A stretch of DNA of 42,432 bases from Planctomycetota bacterium. GTDB taxonomy: Bacteria > Planctomycetota > Phycisphaerae > Sedimentisphaerales > Anaerobacaceae. The stretch spans positions 1 to 42,432 of the forward strand of contig JAGLSU010000031.1 of NCBI GenBank assembly GCA_023135935.1. Direction: 5' to 3'. This document shows positions 7,903-16,924 of this stretch, piece by piece. Numbering within the stretch: position 1 is the stretch's first letter; each line of letters begins with the position of its first letter. Made by a program: the position numbers and the translations under genes. The notes under the pieces were generated by a model. The model made no database searches. It saw only the letters and a program-made list of their open reading frames with translations, and was not told the origin of the DNA.

Positions 7903-9438
7903 CTATGGCGAATCTTTTTTTACTTTGCGTTCTCTGTAGTCACACCTACTTTGCGACGATTTAGGGATCTCCACAATTCTACTTACCCTATTCATTATAT
8001 TTTGGCTGCGTTCTATCAGAGGCGTTTTTTTATCATTCTCAACCATCATTTCCAAGCTATTAATAAGCGATGCAGCATTAAAAGAGGTAAGCGGCAGGAC
8101 AGATGCTGTTCTTCCATTGTGCATGATATCAGTTGAAGATAGACAAGTATCAATGCCTGATAATAGAGGTGTGTAAATCACTGTGATATTAAAAGCCTTG
8201 AGTTTCGGATCGTCTATTCTCGACAGATATTTGGCAAGTCTTGATGTGCAGCACACCGCTATTATGTGTGTCAGTTGATGGTTATGTTTTATCAGAAATT
8301 CTTCTATAGCTTCATCTATGCCGTGGTGCGATCCAATTACTTTAATCTCTGCGATATTTTCATAATTAATCAGTTTTCCAACCGAACACAAAGGTTTACA
8401 CCGATCGCATTGATCCCCGGAAATTGGTATATCTATAGCTAGTTTTTCATTATCTCGCCGTATCTGACAACGTGGCCCCCGAGAGCAATAAGGTAAGAGG
8501 GCAAGTGTTGTCTTTGGATTAAAAGTATTATTATCCCCAATTCTAAATACCGACAAATTATCTACTAATTTATACTGGCGATTTCTTGAAGCCAAGATAT
8601 CTTTTGTTCGCTCTACAGGAGCATTAAGTTGCTCTTGTCCTATTTTGGCAAAGTATGATGTAATTCCTAGAAATAGTAGGGCGCATGTTACTGTGGCCCA
8701 AGCATACATTATTGTAAAAAGAAGCTCGTCTTCTGACGCTATCGTCATTCTATAATTTTCCGGTATTGGATGGTTGACACCTCCTAATGTAAATTCATAG
8801 TCTCCAAGAGAGGAGATTAACAGAAAGCAGAAAGAAAAGCTTATTACATAGATTGCTGACCGTATTGGTTGAATGCTATATGAGATATAAAGAGCCAGCA
8901 GGCAGAACATAGCAAATAATGAGAAGAAGGGGCTCCTTAAGCCACCGCTGACAACACAGAGATATGTTAGAGCGAGCAATTCTATTAAAAGTGGAATGGT
9001 CGGATATTCGCTTCCCTTATATTTCAAATCAATGTGATTTTCGATCCAATGGGGAATTATAAAGGCCCAGCCACTTCTTTTACCCTTATGTTTTGAGGTG
9101 GGATTAATATTTAAATGCTTAAATAACCAAAGAACTTCAAAGATGAGGACTCCCCATAGCAGATATAATACAAAGTTCGCACTGGTTTTACGCACCGACA
9201 GGAGCACAAATGTGATTGTTGCTATTGCAGCTAGGCGATGAAGAAAAATTCTAACGCATAAACTGTTTCGCTTCCATTTATCTATTGGTTGACGGATATC
9301 ATGACGCAGGGGCAGTCTATTTGCCTTTTTATATTGAAAATAGGCAATAATGTTACCGGTAATACCGACAAGTGTGGCTGCCACCAGAGTATAAATTCCA
9401 ATCCACTGATCCGAACTCAATTTTGCTAATATTATCAT
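7903..9438 (-). CDS. Multi-TM membrane protein with C-terminal DUF116-like Cys-rich domain
   Basis: 511 aa; several N-terminal TM helices. Then LALLPYCSRGPRC...GDQCDRCKPLCSVGKL...HIIAVCCTSRLAKYL...DTCLSSTDI, a Cys layout like DUF116. Confidence 0.5.
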   Translation of the reverse strand: MIILAKLSSDQWIGIYTLVAATLVGITGNIIAYFQYKKANRLPLRHDIRQPIDKWKRNSLCVRIFLHRLAAIATITFVLLSVRKTSANFVLYLLWGVLIFEVLWLFKHLNINPTSKHKGKRSGWAFIIPHWIENHIDLKYKGSEYPTIPLLIELLALTYLCVVSGGLRSPFFSLFAMFCLLALYISYSIQPIRSAIYVISFSFCFLLISSLGDYEFTLGGVNHPIPENYRMTIASEDELLFTIMYAWATVTCALLFLGITSYFAKIGQEQLNAPVERTKDILASRNRQYKLVDNLSVFRIGDNNTFNPKTTLALLPYCSRGPRCQIRRDNEKLAIDIPISGDQCDRCKPLCSVGKLINYENIAEIKVIGSHHGIDEAIEEFLIKHNHQLTHIIAVCCTSRLAKYLSRIDDPKLKAFNITVIYTPLLSGIDTCLSSTDIMHNGRTASVLPLTSFNAASLINSLEMMVENDKKTPLIERSQNIMNRVSRIVEIPKSSQSRCDYRERKVKKDSP

Positions 9439-9900
9439 CGCTTATCCTTTCCGACGAAATCCACAATTTATCTCTTTTCCCACCTCCAGTGAATTTTTCA
9501 ATCATCAATTAAAGTGCCACCATCAGCGCATTACTTATCTGTCTTGCCATTTCTAAACTCCTATTTCAAAATAACCGTTAATATTCAATTATCTCTGGAG
9601 GCCAGAAAGACGTAGAAAGCAGTATGTTGCGTGAAGCATTTCGTTCTCGATGCCAGAATCCAGCAACAGCCCACTTCCCGCTACCTCACCGGCTATTTTT
9701 AACTACATATATACGCCCTATAATATATGTAAAATCCGCATAAAACAAGCCTATTCTGACCGTTTTCAAACTAATTAAGTGTGTTCGCAGGGTGTGCTGG
9801 CGCAGACCATCCACCTTGTCATTTAGCCGTCCGCCAGCCAAGGGATGTTGATTGAAAAAATGTCCGTTTTTCGCTCTAAAGCCCCTTTTGTAAATCTTAC

Positions 9901-9915
9901 GTGACTATAAGTCAC
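9901..9915. repeat. Short palindrome GTGACTATAAGTCAC (same family as 964, 1696, 3071)
   Basis: Perfect 5-bp arms around TATAA-like centre. Confidence 0.6.
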
Positions 9916-9933
9916 CCTACATCTGGGCAAATC

Positions 9934-10135
9934 AAGTTTACATTGAACCAAAAATTTACGTAACAAAATGATGTAAGTTTACATCGAGCCAGATAGTTTC
10001 AGAATAAAGCCACGCGGGTTTACACCGAAGCGATTCGGGCTTGTACCGGGAAAATGTAAAGTCACATTAAATCATCTCGCCACGTATCAAGATATCGCAA
10101 GCTTACACCGAACCAATGTAAGTTTACATTAAGCA
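9934..10135. promoter_or_regulatory. Cluster of ~5 degenerate repeats (consensus AAGTTTACAYYGARCCA) and ATGTAA-N2-TTACAT dyads upstream of the FN3 genes
   Basis: Units at 9934-9950, 9975-9991, 10016-10032, ~10099-10115, ~10119-10135; identical dyad ATGTAAGTTTACAT at 9971-9984 and 10116-10129. Confidence 0.5.
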
Positions 10136-10205
10136 GATGTAAATTGCATTTATAGGACAACAGAATAAATCTTTGTCAAAACAACTATTATTTATAACAG
10201 GGCGA

Positions 10206-10226
10206 TTCGGCCCTGTTGAGGCCGAA
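10206..10226 (+). terminator. Hairpin TTCGGCC-CTGTTGA-GGCCGAA followed at ~20 nt by a T-rich tract (terminator or leader hairpin)
   Basis: Perfect 7-bp stem; T-rich run begins ~10242. Confidence 0.35.
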
Positions 10227-10374
10227 ATAGGTGTTTCAGGAATCTTTTTATCTTTTTTTAAAAAATAAAGATTAAATATCTCTTCGCCCGTCACCGATAG
10301 AGATGTGCAACTGGTGGGATAAAATTTCGTGTCACCGTAACATTAAGCCAAATATTTTTTTAGGAGAAAAGAAA

Positions 10375-11004
10375 ATGCCTCAATTCCCAAGAACAGAAGC
10401 CGAAGTAGTAGCGCTGGTCGAGCAGATGATAGCCGGCTATACCGCCCACCCTGGTGATTTTCCCAGTATCGATCCCTTAGTGCAACTGGTAGCATTGCAA
10501 ACCGCACTGAATGAATATCAAACCGATAAGAACACTCAGGAAGATACCCACGCTCAAGCGAAACTAGCTACAGTAACAAAGGATACGAAGCTCGATGGTC
10601 TGGTAGAGACCATGAAAAACGATTTGAAACTATCCGAAGTCGATACCGTCGACGACCCGGAGAAACTGGCACAAATCGGATGGGGTCCGAAATCCGCCCC
10701 GCAGCCGATAGAGTCGCCCGGCCAACCGGAAAACTTCCGCCCGACAGTCGAAGGCTCCGGCGATATATGGCTGGCATGGAGCAAGCCCGCTTCCGGCGGA
10801 CAGGTGAGAAACTATATTCTCCAGAAACGTCAGCAGCCGGCTGGTGGCGGTGAATTCGGCGCATGGGAAGTTGTGGGTTCGGCATTAGATACCGAAATTC
10901 ACCTGACCGAGCAGTCAAGAGGACTGCAACTGGAATACAGAGTTATCGCAGCAAATATTGCCGGCGAGAGCATGCCGAGCAATACAGCAGCAGTAGTGCT
11001 GTAA
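10375..11004 (+). CDS. Fibronectin type III domain protein, copy 1
   Basis: Start at 10375 with RBS TAGGAGAAAAGAAA. N-terminal MPQFPRTEAEVVALVEQMIAGYTAHPGDFP, EKLAQIGWGPK, then an FN3 domain ending LEYRVIAANIAGESMPSNTAAVVL. Confidence 0.8.
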   Translation: MPQFPRTEAEVVALVEQMIAGYTAHPGDFPSIDPLVQLVALQTALNEYQTDKNTQEDTHAQAKLATVTKDTKLDGLVETMKNDLKLSEVDTVDDPEKLAQIGWGPKSAPQPIESPGQPENFRPTVEGSGDIWLAWSKPASGGQVRNYILQKRQQPAGGGEFGAWEVVGSALDTEIHLTEQSRGLQLEYRVIAANIAGESMPSNTAAVVL

Positions 11005-11012
11005 ATATTTAC

Positions 11013-11027
11013 GTACCTATAAGGTAC
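11013..11027. repeat. Short palindrome GTACCTATAAGGTAC downstream of FN3 copy 1
   Basis: Perfect 5-bp arms; same loop type as the other palindromes. Confidence 0.6.
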
Positions 11028-11129
11028 CTGCAGTAGTTCTTTAATTAACAAATGGCGACCGATGAAGCGGAGATGAAAAACTCTCCGTTTCATTAGTCAT
11101 TAATATTTTTAAATACTAAATACTAAACG

Positions 11130-11747
11130 ATGCCTAAATTCCCGAAAAAAGAAGCTGATATCCTTGCTTTATCCAAGCTGATGTCAGCCGGCTACGTCGC
11201 CCATCCGGGCGACTTTCCCGATATCGCAAGAATAAAACTAGCCATTGCGCGCAGTTTTTACAAAAACGCCAGAGATGCCCGGAACTTGGCCCAGTCAGCG
11301 GTAAAAATAGCCACTGAAGCCAAGAACGCTTCACTTGGCCGGCTCAAAGAAGTAATGGACTGTTGTCTTAAAAAATCCGTTGTTGATACCTTCGCCAATC
11401 CAGAAAAACTTGCCCTTATCGGTTGGGGCCCCAGGATCCAATCGCAATCATCCGAAGCACCTTCCCAGCCGAACAATCTGACCGCAGTCACCACCGGGCC
11501 AAGGTCCCTGTTACTTATGTGGGACAGGCCCAACAGCGATTCTCCAGCGGTGCGAAATTACATTGTAGAACGGCGATGTCAGGAGCAGAATGGTCAGTTC
11601 AGCTCATGGATAGTTTCAGGTACCGCATACCAAACGAAAATAACCTTAAAAGACCAGCCCCAAAACACACAACTGGAATATCGCGTAAAAGCTGTCAATG
11701 CCAGTGGCGAAAGTATACCATCCAACACAGTTGAGGTAGTGTTGTGA
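11130..11747 (+). CDS. Fibronectin type III domain protein, copy 2 (tandem paralogue)
   Basis: MPKFPKKEADILALSKLMSAGYVAHPGDFPD...NPEKLALIGWGPR...LEYRVKAVNASGESIPSNTVEVVL. Confidence 0.8.
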   Translation: MPKFPKKEADILALSKLMSAGYVAHPGDFPDIARIKLAIARSFYKNARDARNLAQSAVKIATEAKNASLGRLKEVMDCCLKKSVVDTFANPEKLALIGWGPRIQSQSSEAPSQPNNLTAVTTGPRSLLLMWDRPNSDSPAVRNYIVERRCQEQNGQFSSWIVSGTAYQTKITLKDQPQNTQLEYRVKAVNASGESIPSNTVEVVL

Positions 11748-11756
11748 TTATCTTAT

Positions 11757-11771
11757 GTGCCTCTAAGGCAC
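11757..11771. repeat. Short palindrome GTGCCTCTAAGGCAC downstream of FN3 copy 2
   Basis: Perfect 5-bp arms, immediately after the stop codon. Confidence 0.6.
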
Positions 11772-11835
11772 CGGTTGCAGTTGTCTTGTAATCTGCGCGG
11801 AATAAAAGAAATGCTGAAAAAAGAATTGTTAATCG

Positions 11836-13374
11836 TTAACGACTAATGTCGGCCTCGCCGCTAATCACCTTCCAAAGCGTATACACAGACAGTGAGTTCG
11901 GCATCTCTTTGTAAGCCTCGTCAATAGCGATTTTAGCTTGGTCAGGTCTGTCCATCTGATGATAAATATAACCAAGCAAAAATTGTAACTCCGCAGATTC
12001 GCTCTTCCTCTGCCATTCACCAACATCTACCACTCTACTTTCGAGCTTATCCTTGTCGCCAACCATCGCTTCAATGTCAATCTTGAACTTGGCATACTCA
12101 GGGAAAATCTCCAAAGCCCTTGCGAGAAACAAGGCACTGCTCATATATTCACCTGCCGCAAACAATGCATGACTCTTACCGGCATACCCAAGTGGGTCGT
12201 TCGGTTTATAAATTATTGCTAACGTATAAGCATCTGCCGCACGATAATATTTCCCCTGCTTCAAATATCCTTCGCCCGCCCTTAGATATCCATTGAACTT
12301 GTCATCCCTAAAGGATACAAAGCTTTTCTGCTCACCCAGAATGGCTTTAGCTTTGATAGCTATCTGTTCTTTGGTAAGCCCCTCCAGCGGTGATACCGGC
12401 TCAATCGCCTTTCTTTGAAAATCTTCCTCAGACTCTTCGTCAGGTACAGTAATACGGCTTCGCCTTTCTTCAAAATCCTTCTTGGCAACGTCCGCTTTCT
12501 TAGTTCGCTCAGCTTGTTCAGCTTGCTCAATACTCTCCGCCCGCCTAATAGCCTCGTTTAACTCTGCAAGCTGCTGTTTCATCTGCTCGAAAACATCGAC
12601 TTGCTCCACCTTTTCAGGTTGCTCCCCCAACATTTCAGGTTTGGGAGGTTCAGGTGGCGCGATAGCTAAAAAAGATTCTTTTTCCCCCACAAGCTTACGT
12701 TCCAGCTCTTTAGCCTTTTCGCTTACTTGTTCCAGGTCTTTCTGAAAACGCTCCATTTGCTGCTCATACCTACCCGCTGCTTTAGCCTGTAGATATTTTG
12801 TAGTCTCAATTGAAATTAATTTTTCCATCTCCTGTACCGTCATAGATAAAGGCCTGAACCTGATATTTAATATCTCAGTACTGACATCAGGAACACCTGT
12901 CTTTTCCAATGGCACAGCCTTAAGAGCAACCCCATCTACAGAAAATGGCTTAATCTTCGATGCCGATGGCCGGAAAACACTGCTCGTACCTACACCTATA
13001 GAAGTGACCGTTCTCGTCTGGGAATAGTAAGGAACAACACCGCCGCTATAATTTTTGAAACCGCTAGGATTGTATGAACGCCTTAAAAAAGTGTCGAGCG
13101 TCGACGAACCCAAACGGCCACCGAAATCCGTCACCGCATTATATGGCAAGATACCACGAAAATGCTTACCGCCACCAACGTTTCCTGTCACTACTAAATC
13201 ACTACTACGGTCAATCGGGTTAGGACTGGTCACCAAACCGTCACTGTAACTACTCGGAGGTACTGTAGCAGAACCAACGGGGCTTCTAACGTTGGGATTA
13301 TCGATTGCAAAAATATCCCCCGAGAAAACCGTCCCAAACAGCAAAATCGCAGATATAAAAAGCTTCTTTCCCAT
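11836..13374 (-). CDS. Secreted coiled-coil / TPR-containing protein
   Basis: Signal peptide MGKKLFISAILLFGTVFSGDIFA; coiled coil in the middle; C-terminal TPR-like YLRAGEGYLKQGKYYRAADAYTLAIIYKPNDPLGYAGKSHALFAAGEY. Confidence 0.75.
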   Translation of the reverse strand: MGKKLFISAILLFGTVFSGDIFAIDNPNVRSPVGSATVPPSSYSDGLVTSPNPIDRSSDLVVTGNVGGGKHFRGILPYNAVTDFGGRLGSSTLDTFLRRSYNPSGFKNYSGGVVPYYSQTRTVTSIGVGTSSVFRPSASKIKPFSVDGVALKAVPLEKTGVPDVSTEILNIRFRPLSMTVQEMEKLISIETTKYLQAKAAGRYEQQMERFQKDLEQVSEKAKELERKLVGEKESFLAIAPPEPPKPEMLGEQPEKVEQVDVFEQMKQQLAELNEAIRRAESIEQAEQAERTKKADVAKKDFEERRSRITVPDEESEEDFQRKAIEPVSPLEGLTKEQIAIKAKAILGEQKSFVSFRDDKFNGYLRAGEGYLKQGKYYRAADAYTLAIIYKPNDPLGYAGKSHALFAAGEYMSSALFLARALEIFPEYAKFKIDIEAMVGDKDKLESRVVDVGEWQRKSESAELQFLLGYIYHQMDRPDQAKIAIDEAYKEMPNSLSVYTLWKVISGEADISR

Positions 13375-13418
13375 ATTATTTTATACCCCACAAATATGGG
13401 GATGTTCATAAATACACC

Positions 13419-14279
13419 CTAAGGTTTTTTATATTTGGGCTTCTCCGCCCAACTAAGCTTCTCAGCCAAAGTATCCCATTGCGTCCGAATAGGATTGTTC
13501 ACAACCAAAAACTCGCCCGGCGCTTTCTCAATGGCTACCACGTCCCCAACACCCAACTCGCACGATATCTGCCCATCGACAGAAACGGTCGTGCCTTCAT
13601 TCAGACGAACACCGTGAACCTCGACTTTACTTTCGGCATTAATAACTATCGACCGAAAACTCAACGAATGAGGACAAATAGGAGTAATCACCAGCGCTTC
13701 CATTTTCGCGGAAAGTATCGGACCGCCCGATGAAAGGTTGTAAGCAGTCGAACCGGTCGGCGTCGAAATTATCAACCCGTCACTTACACAGCCAGCCAAC
13801 GATTGACCTCCCACTAACATCTTCAACTCTATCATTCTAAAAGGCGGACCAGCTGTAATGAAAATATCGTTGATAGCGGTCGAACTAAATTTCTCTTTGC
13901 CCTCGCTCAAAACCTTACAGTTAAGTATCATGCGTTTTTCTATTTGTGCCTTGCCGCTAACTATATCCCCAAAGAACTTCTTCAGCTCCGCAATGCTAAA
14001 CTCAGCGAGAAAACCTAACTTGCCGAGGTTCACGCCTACTACCGGGACGCCACTTTGACTTAAAGCCCTCGCCGCCGAGATAATACTGCCGTCACCACCA
14101 AAGACTACCGCGAAGTTAATGTCTTTCAATATCTCGTTCGTACATTCGCCAATCTCGCAGCTGGCAACAATTTCTGCTTTGCCTTTCACGAAACCGGTAA
14201 ATTCAGCTATGGCTTCGGCAACTGGACCTTTCTTGGGGTCACCGAAAATTACCAGGTGTGTTGAATCGCTTTTGGCCAT
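13419..14279 (-). CDS. nadK: NAD kinase
   Basis: VVFGGDGSIISAARALSQSGVPVVGVNLGKLGFLAEF and DGLIISTPTGSTAYNLSSGGPIL. Confidence 0.95.
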   Translation of the reverse strand: MAKSDSTHLVIFGDPKKGPVAEAIAEFTGFVKGKAEIVASCEIGECTNEILKDINFAVVFGGDGSIISAARALSQSGVPVVGVNLGKLGFLAEFSIAELKKFFGDIVSGKAQIEKRMILNCKVLSEGKEKFSSTAINDIFITAGPPFRMIELKMLVGGQSLAGCVSDGLIISTPTGSTAYNLSSGGPILSAKMEALVITPICPHSLSFRSIVINAESKVEVHGVRLNEGTTVSVDGQISCELGVGDVVAIEKAPGEFLVVNNPIRTQWDTLAEKLSWAEKPKYKKP

Positions 14280-14302
14280 CTTAAAACAACCTCAAAATAC
14301 CG

Positions 14303-16189
14303 TCACTTCCCAGCAGCTAATTGTTCAGCCGCACTTACTATTCTATCGGCATTTATACCAGCCTGCATAAACTGTGCACTTCGCGAATCATGCTTTATAA
14401 ACCTTTTTGGCACACCGAGAGCTATTATCGACTGCTCCAGCCCTTCCCCAGCTGCCGATTCCAATACCGCACCACCGAACCCGCAATCCCTCGCGCCGTC
14501 CTCAACAGTTATTATACTTTTACCTGCCCGCAATAAGTCAATAATTTTATCATCAATTGGCGACGCGAATCGGGCGCTTATAACATCAACTTCAATATCC
14601 TGCTGTTGCAATTTCTCCGCCGCTGCCAGAGCTTCGGTTAACACCACTCCATAAGAAACAATCGCGATTTTAGATTTGGCACTTTTTCTTACAACAACGC
14701 TTTTTCCTAACTCGAACTTCTCGGCACATGCCGAACGGTCAAAATCATCACCGGGAACAAGGTCCTTCGGATACCGAATCACAACTGCTTTGCCAGATTC
14801 AACCGCAAATTCCAATGCCAGCTTCATCTCCACTTCATCTGCAACAGCAACCAGCACCATATTCGGAATCATTCTCAAAAATCCGATATCCAATAAACCG
14901 TGATGTGTCGGCCCATCCGAACCAACAAAACCGGCCCTGTCTATACAAAAAATTACCGGCAAATTCTGCAACGCTACTTCCTGGAATATCTGGTCGAAAC
15001 TCCGCTGCAAAAAAGTCGAATAGATACAAACTATCGGCTTCAAACCGGTCTTGGCCATCCCCGCCGCAATATCAACAGCCACACTTTCAGCAATCCCGAC
15101 ATCATAAAATCTGTCGCCAAACTCATCTCTGAACTTTGCCAGACCCGTTCCGTCACACATCGCCGAAGTTATAGCCACAATTTTTTTATCCTTTTTCGCA
15201 AGCTCCACGAGACTATCGCCAAAAGCGTCCGTAAAAGTCCTGCCCGCTGCCAATGCCGGCTCGACAACTTCACCGCTTATCTCAAAAGGCCCGGTCGAAT
15301 GATATCTGGGTCGGTCCTCCTCCGCGGGAGTAAAACCCTTACCCTTTTTCGTGTAGACATGAAGTATCGCCGGATGGTCCGAATGCGCTAGCGCCTTGAA
15401 CAGCTTGACTAAAGAACCAACATCGTGACCATCAACAGGACCAAAATGAGGAATGTTCAAACTCTCGAACATCTGACTGGCCGGAACCACCATTCGAATG
15501 CTCTTTTTTATCCGCTCAAGAACTTCTTCGATACCTTTACCGATATGAGGCATGTGTTCCAAGATGTTGTTTGTGGTGCGACGCAAATCTTCATAGGTCT
15601 GGCTCAGGCGAATCTTGGAAAAATATTTTGCTAAAGCACCCGTCGTCGAATCAATCGCCATCGAATTATCATTCAGAACTATCAATAACTGCCGCTTCAC
15701 CAAGCCCAGATTATTTAACGCCTCGAACGACAAACCGTTAACGATGCTTGCGTCGCCGACAAGCGCAACAACCTTATCATCGCTTTGCTGCTGCTGATGT
15801 CCCAGCGCCAAACCAATCGCCGTCGCCACCGAAGTGCCGGCATGACCTACAACAAACTGGTCGTATTCGCTCTCTGCCGGATTCGGAAAACCGCTCGGCC
15901 CATCGGCCTTGCGGAGCTTATCAAAATCGTCCATCCTACCGGTAATTATTTTGTGTGCATAACACTGATGGCCAACATCCCACAAAAGCTGGTCATTCTT
16001 GAAATCAAACACATAGTGAAGCGCAATCGTCAACTCCACCGTCCCCAGACTGCTAGCCAAATGGCCGCCCGTCTTGCTGACCGACTCGATTATAAACTCC
16101 CTGATTTCAGCCGCCAAATCCTTTAATTCGGCAATACTGAGCTCTTTCAGGTCAGCTGGACTATTTATATGTTGTAATAAATCACTCAT
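14303..16189 (-). CDS. dxs: 1-deoxy-D-xylulose-5-phosphate synthase
   Basis: 628 aa; GGHLASSLGTVELTIALHYVF, DVGHQCYAHKIITGR, HFGPVDGHD, GLKPIVCIYSTFLQRSFDQ, DRAGFVGSDGPTHHG. Confidence 0.95.
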   Translation of the reverse strand: MSDLLQHINSPADLKELSIAELKDLAAEIREFIIESVSKTGGHLASSLGTVELTIALHYVFDFKNDQLLWDVGHQCYAHKIITGRMDDFDKLRKADGPSGFPNPAESEYDQFVVGHAGTSVATAIGLALGHQQQQSDDKVVALVGDASIVNGLSFEALNNLGLVKRQLLIVLNDNSMAIDSTTGALAKYFSKIRLSQTYEDLRRTTNNILEHMPHIGKGIEEVLERIKKSIRMVVPASQMFESLNIPHFGPVDGHDVGSLVKLFKALAHSDHPAILHVYTKKGKGFTPAEEDRPRYHSTGPFEISGEVVEPALAAGRTFTDAFGDSLVELAKKDKKIVAITSAMCDGTGLAKFRDEFGDRFYDVGIAESVAVDIAAGMAKTGLKPIVCIYSTFLQRSFDQIFQEVALQNLPVIFCIDRAGFVGSDGPTHHGLLDIGFLRMIPNMVLVAVADEVEMKLALEFAVESGKAVVIRYPKDLVPGDDFDRSACAEKFELGKSVVVRKSAKSKIAIVSYGVVLTEALAAAEKLQQQDIEVDVISARFASPIDDKIIDLLRAGKSIITVEDGARDCGFGGAVLESAAGEGLEQSIIALGVPKRFIKHDSRSAQFMQAGINADRIVSAAEQLAAGK

Positions 16190-16291
16190 CGGAACCGGGC
16201 ATTATAACTAATTATCCGCCGAATTCCAATCAAAACCACATAACTGTCCGGTGGATGCATATACCCGAATTTCCCCCCAAAAGATGCCTAA

Positions 16292-16327
16292 ATAAAAAAG
16301 GGCTGTGCGTGTTATCGCCCACAGCCC
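16292..16327 (-). terminator. Intrinsic terminator GGGCTGTGGGCGATAACACGCACAGCCC-TTTTTT
   Basis: Stem 16300-16327 with A-run on the plus strand, read as a T-run on the minus strand. Confidence 0.75.
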
Positions 16328-16374
16328 AATTATATTAGTTTTCAGTAATTTTAATTTAACAGTTTACTTTTGGT

Positions 16375-16563
16375 TTATGTATTCCATCCGCCGCCCGAAG
16401 GCGGCGGACGACCTCGAGCAGATGAATGTCGTTTCTTTAACGTTCCTTCGTATTTTACTACGTGATGTCCATATTCACTTATCTCATCGGCTGTCGACGA
16501 ACAGCCGAAATATCCTGCTGAAAACCAAAATACTACCCAGAGAGAAAACGTCTTAGGGTCCAT
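16375..16563 (-). CDS. Small putative lipoprotein
   Basis: MDPKTFSLWVVFWFSAGYFGCSSTADEISEYGHHVV...; RBS AGAGGGAGTGAACACA; terminator downstream at 16292-16327. Confidence 0.5.
   Translation of the reverse strand: MDPKTFSLWVVFWFSAGYFGCSSTADEISEYGHHVVKYEGTLKKRHSSARGRPPPSGGGWNT
16387..16408. repeat. GC-rich palindrome TCCGCCGCC-CGAA-GGCGGCGGA within the 3' end of the small lipoprotein ORF
   Basis: Perfect 9-bp stem, encodes the RPPPSGGG tail. Confidence 0.6.
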
Positions 16564-16924
16564 TGTGTTCACTCCCTCTAAACTTTAAACCACTTTTCGT
16601 TGTATCGGCAGTGCATAAATTAATTCCTTAATCATTGTTGATTTATTTAAACATTCTACGGAGCGAAAAAAACAACGGCCAAGCCGCGAAAAAATCCCCC
16701 ACCTTCACAACCAACCCACGTTTTTGATACTGATAATGCGAAATATTTATTTTTGGTTTTTAAACAAAGTTTTTACTGCGGGACGGGCTTTGTGGGATTT
16801 TTCATACTGATATGCAAGATTGTTATAAAAAATGACTCGAAAACAGGGGCAAAACGCGGTTAAAAAAGGTGAAAAAAAGCAAAAAAAGGGTCACTTTCGG
16901 GCGCTTTTGGGAACTTTCGGGTAC

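Noticed and set aside
9934-10135. Possible CRISPR array
   Set aside because: Repeats are short, degenerate and irregularly spaced, with no constant spacers or cas genes.
14900-15391. 163-aa plus-strand ORF, and other plus-strand ORFs between 14.3 and 16.1 kb
   Set aside because: Antisense to dxs; explained by codon bias in a conserved gene.
16840-16920. A/G-rich tract (AAAAAGGTGAAAAAAAGCAAAAAAAGGG)
   Set aside because: Low-complexity sequence at the 3' end of ispA; no clear hairpin or ORF.
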